Assembly: GCA_918807975.1 (NCBI GenBank)
Contig: OU964918.1
Location: forward strand, 55,412,477-55,476,476
Source: Aplidium turbinatum
Taxonomy: Eukaryota > Chordata > Ascidiacea > Aplousobranchia > Polyclinidae
Direction of reading: 5' to 3'
DNA: 64,000 bases
Shown: positions 54,751 through 64,000 of the stretch, piece after piece
How the letters are laid out: each line of letters starts with the position of its first letter
Position numbering within the stretch: position 1 is the first letter of the stretch
Translations under genes and position numbers: made by a program
Notes under the pieces: generated by a model
What the model was told of the DNA's origin: nothing
Databases searched by the model: none
The model's input: the letters and a program-made list of their open reading frames with translations, nothing else

Positions 54751-55212
54751 TTAATATTTTGTTTTTTAGCAACATAGTCGTGATATAACGGAATGTTTCT
54801 TGACATTAATAATTGTGTGGTGCCAACAAGGTCAAAAAGAGTGAAGCTTTTTTGTTGAAAAGCGGCAATTTTTCCAAGAAATTGACAAAGCAAATTAGAA
54901 TATTCAGTGATTTAATCCTCTTTTGATTTGCTGTAGTGGTCAACATTGTATAATCACCGGTTGCAAATGTAGATACGAGCACGCCCCCTCATCAAGGTCT
55001 GCACTACTTATCTGTTCATTGTTTTTTCACGTCGGTTTCCCATTTTCTGGTATTGTCTGATAACTTTTTGTGTGACATGAATTTGAGTTGTAGAAGACGC
55101 AATCTTGTGTTGCCAAAGATAATTTTGATTGTTGAAGTTTTACATGCATTATAAAAAGCTCTGGTCTTGGTGGAAAGTTGTTCTAGTTTAGAGCCCATAG
55201 CGAAATGCGTTA

Positions 55213-56049
55213 AGGTGCGTCTACACGAGAAAGTGTTCTTGCTTAGAAATTCTTGCTTAAGCTAGTGATTAAGCTCGTTTCGTCTACACTGGCAACCTCG
55301 ACGAAGATTTTGCTCGCTTGAATCGCGGTCACGTGAGTATCTAATCTCCAATGACGTCACGTTTTAAAAAGTTTGCGCCAAAGCATAGCAGTTCGCGCAG
55401 CAGAGTAGACCAAGCAACTGACTGTTCTTTAACCATTTGAAGTTGTTGCAGTCTTTCAGTCATGGCTTCCTAGAAGTTGTGTAAAAAATGCTGCAAAAAG
55501 CGAAGGATGCAAACCAGCAATTTACTGCTTATTGAAGCATTCAGACACCTCAGTGAGGTTGAAATGTTGGAAACAGAATTTCGTGTCAGTGTGGGTGACT
55601 GGTAACAACCAGCAAGATCATTCCTCCGCTATTTTTATTACCCAGTGTACAATGGCAATGGTTTTCTGCTGAGATCCTGTTTTGGATTTGAAATTGGAAA
55701 ATATTGTGCTTTCTATGGGCTATTTCGAGTACGGTCACCGCCAGTTCAGCCCGCAACATTAATAAGAACGGGTTCTTGGGATCAAAACTTAACGAAATCC
55801 TTAACGATACCGCCCTGCCCTGTCTGGATACTGAGCTGAGAGGAGACCTGAGATTTTGGCGGGAAAAACATTTCTAAGCAAGAGAACTCACTTAAGCGCC
55901 CAGTTTTTCGCTCTGGAGCGTATTTTTTCTCGACGGCTCGCTTACTCGCCCATTTTCTTAAAAGTAAGCGGCACAAACTGCGATTAACTTAAAGAAACAA
56001 GAAGTTTGGCTAGCTTAAGCAAGAAAACAGTCGTCGTGTAGACGCACCT
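55213..56049. mobile_element. PIF-Harbinger-like element with TTA duplication
   Basis: Ends AGGTGCGTCTACACGA and TCGTGTAGACGCACCT; TTA stands outside both. A reading near 55545-55640 (ETEFRVSVGDW) hints at transposase-related remains. No intact ORF. Confidence 0.75.
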
Positions 56050-56052
56050 TTA

Positions 56053-57599
56053 GGAAGCTGGTTATTAAACGAGCCACTACACGATGGTTTCACGTTGCAA
56101 TTTGGCGTACACATTCTTTATGGCAGTCCGATTCGCCACTGACCTGGTGGTGTTTACTCTACTTATTTTAGGATGTATAGTTTGGTCCACTACGCAATTT
56201 CTATGCTCTTTTAGGCTGAATGTTTAGAGCTGCACGCTCGTTTGTTTCTGACATTCTTTACTTTGCATATCTTTACAAATCTGTTAGTGGTTTGATCTGA
56301 TCTGATGTCATTAAACTTGCATGAGTTCAGACAAAACTATGTTTGTTGTTTAGACTTTTAAAGGATTAGTTACGCCTTGTAACGCCCAAGGACAATACTC
56401 AACACCAGTGCTTAACTTTTTAATTCTGTTTTGTGAAAACACAAGCGTTCTAGGTTGTTTGTCAACTCAAACCAGTCTTCTCGGGTTCTCATATAAGGCT
56501 GGCTATCAGAAAAGTTCAAAATCCGTATCAAACCGTGTGATTGTGAATACATGTTGAATTGCGAAGCATCTGGGCCACTCCAATTTTTACTGCGTCAAAC
56601 TAGGAACGCGCAGCTCCACTTTTCCTGAGCATTGGAAGGGTCAATTCCCAATTTGACAATTTTTTACGCTTAGCTACTAGCTTTTCAACAGATTCTTCGT
56701 TCTTTATTTTTTCTTTCGTGCTCAAACGATTCTCATTGTGTGTCCAACCTATCTTGAAGTTATGAAAACTAAATTAGACTCTTCATAGCAAACTATCATA
56801 ATGCACAACATGTGTTCAAGGATTAATTACGCATGAGCAAAACTATATGACTAAAGATAAACGTTTTTTCTAATAAAACTGCAGTAAGTTTGACTGACAT
56901 ATGCTAGTACATGCTAATCAATGTTCCACTATCAAGTTGTTGCATGTACAATGCGATAACGTAATTCCGTCAACACAACACATCATTTAATGAGCCACAA
57001 CATGTTATTATTAGTTTTAACAATTTTGATATCACAAAAATACTTTACATTAATGAAACATTCACATTAAATAGATTTTTTTACCATTTTTTATAGAAAA
57101 TAATAATGTCAGTGGCCATGTCTAAAATTGATTCAAACTTATTAAAACTGGAAAAATATGTTAAACTCATCAACGTGCATGCTATCAGGACCTTAGATTT
57201 ACTAAGCGTGTTGTCTCAGTCGGTTATAAACAAGAAAGGGGTTTGTGACGACAGATGCTTCGTTGAATTTTCAATCATATTTAAGTTATATAAGACTAAA
57301 AATCGATTGCTTTTTTGCGAACGAACGTCATTTTTACATTGCAACTTGTGCGTGTCCTGTGCGTTGCAGACTAGCAAAAGCTATTAGTTCATCAATAACA
57401 CGAATAAATCATTTCATTGGTTATTTAATCATAAAAAGTTTTGTGGGAACGATAAGTTGCAGAAAATATATTGGACATGTTATACCTTCCGCTTGTTGCT
57501 ATTAATGCGCGTAGCTTGACCAGTGATGCATTAATTTTTCATATAGTGCCCGCAGTTAATAAACAACAACCTTTAGCAAAGACAAGAAGACTCACTCAC
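56053..57599. other. Anonymous AT-rich DNA
   Basis: No gene or repeat recognised. The open frames near 57106-57505 show no domain and no splice-site support. Confidence 0.4.
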
Positions 57600-57684
57600 T
57601 GTATATTGAAATTCCATCCGTGCTTGGTACAAACCATCCTGAGATGAGTGCTAATAAAACTGGTACCAGCACTTTCTTCGTCAT
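57600..57684 (-). CDS. First exon of a secreted protein (partial)
   Basis: The ATG opens 28 codons of a clear signal peptide: Lys-Lys after the Met, a VLVPVLLALISG core and a cleavage site near PSTDG, followed by donor A/GTGAGT. It is arranged like exon 1 of the TSP1 gene, which also ends in phase 1 within the signal region. Downstream exons are only guessed (52059-52133, 51642-51762). Product unknown. Confidence 0.5.
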
Positions 57685-59105
57685 AGCACTTGAACGGTGT
57701 AGGCTACGTTCGATTAAATATCACTGATCTTTACAAAATCTTTTTGCTATGATAACGTACGTTTTGTTGCAAATCGCTAGCTTATATACGCTGAAAGCTA
57801 AAATAAAAAAATATTGGGCACATTTTGATTTTCAGGTGATAACCTAATCCGTACTTAAGAATGACTAAACACTTCAGACTAAAATACGCTCTTTTTCACA
57901 ATGACACTGTTTTGTGACAAGTACTTTTTTCTGGCACAACGCCCTTTTTGTTGTATCTCGTTGTCTTTGAATTTTTGTTGGAAGATCTTTCCATTTTTAC
58001 TGAGTTTTAAACAGTATGAGTATTCTTCTCGGTTTTAAAAGTTTCCAATTACTCTCTAAACAGCAGCTAGACGTGCTGTCATTTTTATGTTTTAAGAATT
58101 ACCAAATAGTTACACCCTTCTCCGTTGTCACAGATATCATCATCGAAAGGCGAGTTCAAAAGCGAAAGTTATTGCCGCTAACTGAATTACACCCAACACC
58201 AAATATAATGTCAGTTATCACAGTCGTCTTTTATTATCATGCACAACACTGTCATAGCCCGAAGGTTACTGAACTCTCAAATCCAGCATTAAAAGCAATT
58301 GACTGCAATTTTAGAGCTTTCGTCTGCGGTCAAGTCGGTAATTTAAGTATATTGAAATTGACTTTTTTGATAGAAAAGCAAATGTGGTATCATAATCATT
58401 TTTTAATTAACAAAATCATAATAAATCTTTTCCGCAAATGGCCGACCTGTTTTAATAGCAGTGTCGCCGCTTCTCCTAACTTCTGATTGACAGACCTTAA
58501 AATGGAAAAGCGTAAATTTGCGACTATTTAGAATTTTAGATGTTTATTAAAATCTGCTGTATCAAAAGTGTCATTTTTAATGGATAAAGATTTTAATTAT
58601 GATTGGTCACAGTGAAGGTGTTGGCTCTCAGGTGTGCCTGTGTTTGTGTACACGTTGCTGCATGTATTGAGGTGAGGCTTATCAGAGCGCAACGTTTAGA
58701 TGAAACGCCAGTTTATGGTTACATGATATTGCCAGTTCTCGCAGTCATCACCGTTCCATCCCAAATGTACGTTAACGTCCAAGTCACTCCGATATAACCT
58801 GAAATGGGAGAGCTCTCCGACTGTATTCACATCACACGTGCAAAGATAGAAAATGTATGTTAGTGTTTGTTATGCCAGCATTTTCTGGAGATTTTAATTG
58901 CAAATTTTTACTTAGTAATAAGGAATTTTATTTTGTCATGTTTAGGAAACAAAAACTTACGTAGAGTTTGGAAAAAGATCATTGTTAATCCATGGATAGA
59001 GTGATAAATTTATTGTTTTGATTAATTTTTTGATGATTAGCCTACATAAGTTGTTAGTTTATTTTGCAAAAACAATTTAGGTAGAGAGATAACTTTTTTA
59101 AATCA
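57685..59105. other. Anonymous DNA with one possible exon
   Basis: On the minus strand 58696-58798, after a strong acceptor (CTCTCCCATTTCAG), reads SDLDVNVHLGWNGDDCENWQ before TAA. The plus strand is open there too. Nothing else stands out. Confidence 0.25.
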
Positions 59106-59109
59106 TATA

Positions 59110-59640
59110 CAGACATAACTCAGCAACAACATTACATTTAACATTATAAAAATAAAAAAACAATAAGCGAACGTTTTCGGCTAGCCATACAGCCCTTTTC
59201 AAGCCTATAAGAAAGACGTTGTATTTAAAAGAAATACTAAAGAATCATACAGTATCACATCAAAAATATGGTCAAATCTAAACATTTGAGAAACTACTTA
59301 ACTAGTTCACACAAAATGATAACTGAAAAATTACGCAACACAACGGGTCAAGTATTTGAGAGGTGTTTCTGAACAATTAATTAATTTTTCCTCTCAAATA
59401 CTTGACCCGTTGTGTTGCGTAATTTTTCAGTTATCATTTTGTGTGAGCTAGTTAAGCAGTTTCTCAAATGTTTAGATTTGACCATATTTTTGCTGTGATA
59501 CTGTATGATTCTTTAGTATTTCTTTTAAATAAAACAGATTTCTTATAGGCTTGAAAAGGGCTGTATCACTAGCCGAAAACGTTCGCTTTTTGTTTTTTGT
59601 TTTATAATGTTAAATGTAGTGTCGTTGCCGAGAGTTATGT
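59110..59640. mobile_element. Inverted pair of PLE-like terminal sequences
   Basis: Two arms of about 250 bp are inverted around 59370-59390. Each contains GCTTGAAAAGGGCTGTAT and TAGCCGAAAACGTTCGC. The CCGAAAACGTT tail resembles the 3' hammerhead-bearing ends of Penelope-like elements, here without the CTGATGA part. A single related end is at 43276-43325. Confidence 0.5.
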
Positions 59641-60640
59641 CTGTTTATGGTTATTTTGAAAAGCTGTTGATCATCCTATGAGAGAAGCCCTGATGTGTAG
59701 TGGATACTTGATATATTGGATTCCCTTTCTCGGGATTTACTTGGTTCTAGACATAAACAAACTGTTTGAAGTGCCGAGACGTGTAAATTCTATGCGCTGC
59801 ACACCATCAGGGGATTCCAAAAAAATAGCACCATTTTGAAATGTTGAATTTCAGAACTTGGGCCAAATTTTGAAGATTTTTTCTTCATAGTTCAGCTTGT
59901 TTATTTATGTTCATTAAATACTAGTCTGTAGTGTTCTAAATATGCGATAAAAAGACTTCTCAATAACTCTACAAGTCTACAAAGACTATCCTTTGTGAAG
60001 TGGACACTCAATTGTTTTGATTTTTTTAGGCTACTCGTCTTTCACCAGTACTTTCCTACTGTTTAGAAATGACATTTGCTGTGTCATGCATTCTTTAGCA
60101 GTGAGAGCAACGTACTGCTCAGTGAACACTAAATACTTATATCACGGCTACTGGTACTTCTATTAAAATCTTTTTGCTTGTTTTGGGACAGCAAGGAACT
60201 ACCTGTTGGGTATGCTACCGAACAGTTAGTTTTGTTGGGATGCCCGCTGTCATTTTTATATGCGTTTTTTTGCCATTAGTTTTTAGAAAACATCTGACAA
60301 CTATGAAAACACACACTCTCATACATTACGTGACTTTAAAGAGTGAATTATCCTTTAGACGAAGATACATTGCCATTTAGAAATAGTGTAAGGTGTTAAA
60401 CGTTATTTATTCAATACTCAATAGCATATGTTTGTTTATTGCTCACTTGCTTGGCATTATTTATCATTTCACGTTTAATATGTTGAATAGGCTATAGGGG
60501 GCTTTGTTACATTATTTTAGTTCATAAAGCTTTGGTAGAGAGTTTGCTTTGTTGAACCATAGAGAAATAAAACAAAGTAACTTCAGCGGGTTTAACATGA
60601 TGTATTACATACACAAATATAACATAATTAAAAACAAACT

Positions 60641-60676
60641 CTAACGTTTTCGACACGTACGTGTGTTCTCATCAGG
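60641..60676 (-). ncRNA. Hammerhead-like motif of the PLE type
   Basis: On the minus strand CCTGATGAG is followed by a self-complementary ACACACGTACGTGT stem and CGAAAACGTTAG. CTGATGA and GAAA are the hammerhead core; the CGAAA-ACGTT context is that described for Penelope-like retroelements. The cleavage-site partner was not identified. Confidence 0.55.
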
Positions 60677-61013
60677 AATTACATATCTGCAATAGGCTAT
60701 ACATAAAATGAAAATTGTAAGGTAAATTTGACTTTGCACGTAACTGTATACTAACGACACTCCAGACTGAAAAGCACAAAGTTTGTGTAAAAATATCATT
60801 GTAATATCAAAGCAAGTGTTGCATAATCGTAATATATTTGTGTAAGTAATCGTAATCTAAGTACATTGAGGGTTTTCGTGGTCGACCGAATACCGAGACC
60901 CTTAGAGGCTACAATACGTATCCCCTACTTAAGGTCCCTGTTCCAGGTGTCTACTGTTTATTTGTTAGCCTAGTCAAGTTTATTCCATCAAAAAATATAA
61001 GTTCTTTTTAACA

Positions 61014-61070
61014 CTAGACGCCTTGAGACGTTGAACCAGCGTGCAGAGAACTGATTTTCTGGCTCAGAAG
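61014..61070. repeat. CTGCAG-type hairpin element P7 (half)
   Basis: GAGACGTTGAACCAGCGTGC then GAACTGATTTTCTGGC keeps the right arm only. Confidence 0.45.
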
Positions 61071-61566
61071 TTTGTCCTGTGCTAGCGTGATGGTATGACG
61101 TAGCAGAATTATATAATCGTTTTTTGGAAATGCATCAGCTATTTGGCAACACCGGCTGTCGTCACCATTTTTTAAACATTTGTTGACTTTTTGTGGCTAT
61201 GTGAAGACGTCTAAATTTACACCTCTGTTGACATGCAAGAGCAGGCTAAATGGAACTCACTTTGCGTGCGTGATTATTTCGTGCTGAAGGACTAGTTTGG
61301 TACTGACCCTACAATGTCTGTTTACATGCTGACGCATTTTTCGAGAGTTTTTTTTAAAGAATTTTTTAAATTTCCATCATATATTAAGATTTAAAAAGTT
61401 TTATTTGAGTTGTTTATGTAGATTTGTATTTAAGTGTATCTGTGTAAATCTGCGTAACGTGATGCAAAATAAAACATCTTTCCACTTGCTTGCGTTGCAT
61501 TGAGACATCACTTGATGTGTACAATCCGATGTGTGCTTCCTGACGATTCTCCCAGTAAAATTCCTT

Positions 61567-61633
61567 CTTGTCACACCGATTCAACGTCTGCAGACGTTAA
61601 ACTAGCGTAAAAAGACAGATTTTGCAACCTGGA
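61567..61633. repeat. CTGCAG-centred hairpin element P8
   Basis: GATTCAACGTCTGCAGACGT then TAAACTAGCGTAAAAAGACA and TTTTGCAACCTGG. Confidence 0.6.
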
Positions 61634-61639
61634 TAGTAC

Positions 61640-61774
61640 CTTAGCAAGCATGTGTTGCTCCTCAGCCTTGGCGTATCCAGATTTAATCCACTTACTTGCA
61701 TCGGCAAGTACGCCACTCGAAACGACGTCAGTTCGACACCGCTCAAGAGCATGCATTCCCGTCCGCACCTTCAA
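61640..61774 (-). other. Possible exon, minus strand
   Basis: The frame reads ERCRTDVVSSGVLADASKWI and AKAEEQHMLAK up to a GTACTA donor. The composition is protein-like, but no good acceptor or partner exon was found. Confidence 0.2.
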
Positions 61775-62282
61775 CTACCGAGCGTAAAGCTTGGATGTGC
61801 GACAACCTTACTTGCAACTGTGCATAGTGTGCAATACTTAGCTTGTGTCTGCTGCTGTGCAAACCCAGGACAGTTCCTTATTTCGTAATATGTGGGATCA
61901 GTGCAATGGTGACAAAGTTTTCGTGGCTGATATTGTCTTTTATGGCTATTCTATAGCCTACTGTTGTACAATGTATAATCCATTCCTCTTTATTTGATTT
62001 CAATCAGTCTATTTGACTCGTCGGTTGTACTTCTACAGAAAACGAAAGCTAGTTTATGTGTGAAACGCCATGCTGTGTTTTTCCCAATATTTCTTGTTCC
62101 GTTGTTGAGATTCCAATATTGGGAGGATTGGACCATTTTTTAAAATGCCACTAAACGAAACAGAAAGTCTGCTTGTCAAAAATGACATTAGGGTTGCTGC
62201 TTTTCAGCCACTGATACATACTACAAGAACCTTCTGATGATCTTAATTAGGGTAAAACAAGCTGTGTAAAGGTTTTTAGCTG

Positions 62283-64000
62283 ACTAGCAACTATATTTGA
62301 TATATATATTTATCTATTAATATATTATAATTATATATTATGTGTTATATATACTATATATTCGATAACATTACCATTTATGGTGTGGTAAGGTAAACCT
62401 TCGACCCCAAATGCTAAAGAATACGATAAGACGACGACAACGACGAATAACAATCGTTGGATAAATATAACGTCACACGAAGATGACGAATCATGCTCCT
62501 GCGCGCTTAAAATAAAAGCAGCCAATAAAACAAGTCATATGATAAAGTAACTGTGTTCGGTGAAATAGAATGTATTGGGACCGTTTCAAATACAATAATA
62601 AGCTTGTCATAATTAATTTGAAGCAAAAATGTTTTGCGACGTCTATTTTTCTGTCTATCCCGTCCATTTGTTTTCAGAGTTTAATAGTCCGTATTTGAGA
62701 TGTCTCTTATTGCACATGGCATCACTTTTCGTCTCAATTGTTGGGTCGCATATTTCTTTAAATCGCATTATTTGCTCTTGGCCAAAAACGATTTCATCGC
62801 TACGTTTGTCTACGTGTCTTCATTCGCCTGTGTTTGTCCATGCAATCTGTCGCTTTCAGTACAATTTCACCACATTTCGTGAGAGCATTACGCAAGTAAA
62901 ACTTCCGGACGATTCACCCACATTGTACAGGCTTGGTTTGTCGTTTTTTCTTGTAAGACATATTTCTGTTTTAATTTTTGGTTACCAGTTATTGATATCA
63001 TGTATCATTGAAGTTTTAGCATTCATTATGTTTCTCATAAGATTAAAAACTAAAGAAGTAGCCTACACAACACTAATATGTGAGAGCCTATCACAGAAAG
63101 TTTCTTCTTTGCAATGCCCATTGCCCATCAAACGTTATTCACAAAAGGTTATTGCCCATGACATATGAGGGAGGCTAGTAGAGATGTAAATGCAAAAAAA
63201 ACGAACGTTTTTTTTTTAAAAAAAACGTGTTTTTTTAAAAAAAAACTTGGGCCAAAAAAAACACTCGTTTTTTGTTTTTTTTTGTTTTTTTTCATATTTT
63301 TCTGGAAAAGTTGCAAATTTTTTACAATTTTCAGCTTAGTTTCATTATAGTGCTCTTGAAAAACATTAAACTGGTAAAAATGGTTTTATGGTTGTGCTGA
63401 AATTACTAAGTGTTTGTGCAATGTGCATGGCAGCAGCATATGTTTTTTGCATAGTACTACGTTGTTTCGCTTTCTTCTTCATTTTCAGGCATGTTTGTGG
63501 CAGTAGACCTGACAAATATTGGATTAATGCAATTTGATACATGACATAGCCTAATGTAGATGAGTTAATCTCTTTTTCCTTTTTTGGAAGTTTGCCTACG
63601 ATGTTAGTATACCAGTAGGCTACTGGTTATTCTTGTACACACTCAATGGGTTGACGAAATTTTGGAAAAAACAAGACGGCAGTATTCAGAACACACATTA
63701 CCTTGTTTGTGGTAATTTACTAATGCAAGCTATTGAAAATGGCATGTTTAAACATGTTTTTTAACTGATAGCTTAAAAACGATGTACTGTATATGCTTTA
63801 TAAATGTTGAAACATAAGTATTCTTTTCGTGTGTTGTAACTTGTAACGTCTTAGACACTTTGTCATTGATGCCTCTTGCAGATCATTTGTGACATAATGC
63901 AAGAGATCTTATCACTGATATTTTTAGCTGTCAAAAGTAAGTGTATTTGTCAGAAAAGGTTTAGGGTAATGTTCCTTTCAAATGCCCACCACCCATGTTG
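62283..64000. other. AT-rich DNA without recognised gene
   Basis: TATATA-rich run at 62295-62365; A/T homopolymer cluster at 63193-63295. The plus-strand frame of 179 codons at 62629-63168 lacks any domain; its complement at about 62640-62940 reads protein-like but is interrupted, perhaps a decayed element. Confidence 0.35.

Noticed and set aside
58016-58486. Plus-strand ORF of 156 codons.
   Set aside because: AT-rich, no domain, no good splice or start context; length is plausible by chance.
62629-63168. Plus-strand ORF of 179 codons with hydrophobic stretches.
   Set aside because: Composition follows the T-rich strand; the complement looks more protein-like but is interrupted. No homology seen.

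Overview
The window is animal nuclear DNA: spliced genes with GT-AG introns, a U6 snRNA-like sequence, tRNA-derived SINEs, many hAT-type transposons and a ciliary gene. A marine invertebrate deuterostome, probably an ascidian tunicate, is my best guess; this is inference from style (AT-rich, abundant short palindromic elements, hammerhead ribozymes), not proof.

Layout. 1-2355: a U6-like sequence and small palindromic elements. 2356-12349 (+): POLR2I/RPB9, four exons with complete phase agreement; introns 1 and 2 are full of mobile DNA. 12350-16159: SINEs and foldback elements. 16160-17347 (+): an intact single-exon UBA5, the E1 enzyme of ufmylation. 17348-24011: a 3.8 kb hAT element holding a second and third element in nested order, then another hAT. 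24012-40940 (+): a Tectonic-family gene (transition-zone protein of cilia), twelve exons in phase, with the C-terminal part not found. Its tenth intron contains, on the opposite strand, a complete seven-exon gene (32746-36999) for a 540-residue low-complexity protein that ends in a helix pair resembling the linker of LINE reverse transcriptases. 42210-48370 (-): an eight-exon gene for a 568-residue secreted protein with one thrombospondin type 1 domain and two furin-like sites. 57600-57684 (-): first exon of another secreted protein. The remainder is mostly repeats and anonymous AT-rich DNA.

The most interesting signal is non-coding: a set of type I hammerhead ribozymes. Family A occurs at 5114-5160, at 40041-40088 and 40398-40445 (inside a higher-order minisatellite), with a decayed minus-strand copy at 29963-30002. 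Family B occurs at 8155-8203, with a relic at 22108-22163. A further hammerhead-like motif of the kind known from Penelope-like elements lies at 60641-60676 on the minus strand. All family A and B copies except the 22108 relic sit in introns of POLR2I or of the Tectonic gene, so co-transcriptional self-cleavage within introns is a testable idea. A second theme is palindromic DNA: foldback elements with a telomere-like core, and eight copies of a small hairpin family centred on CTGCAG.
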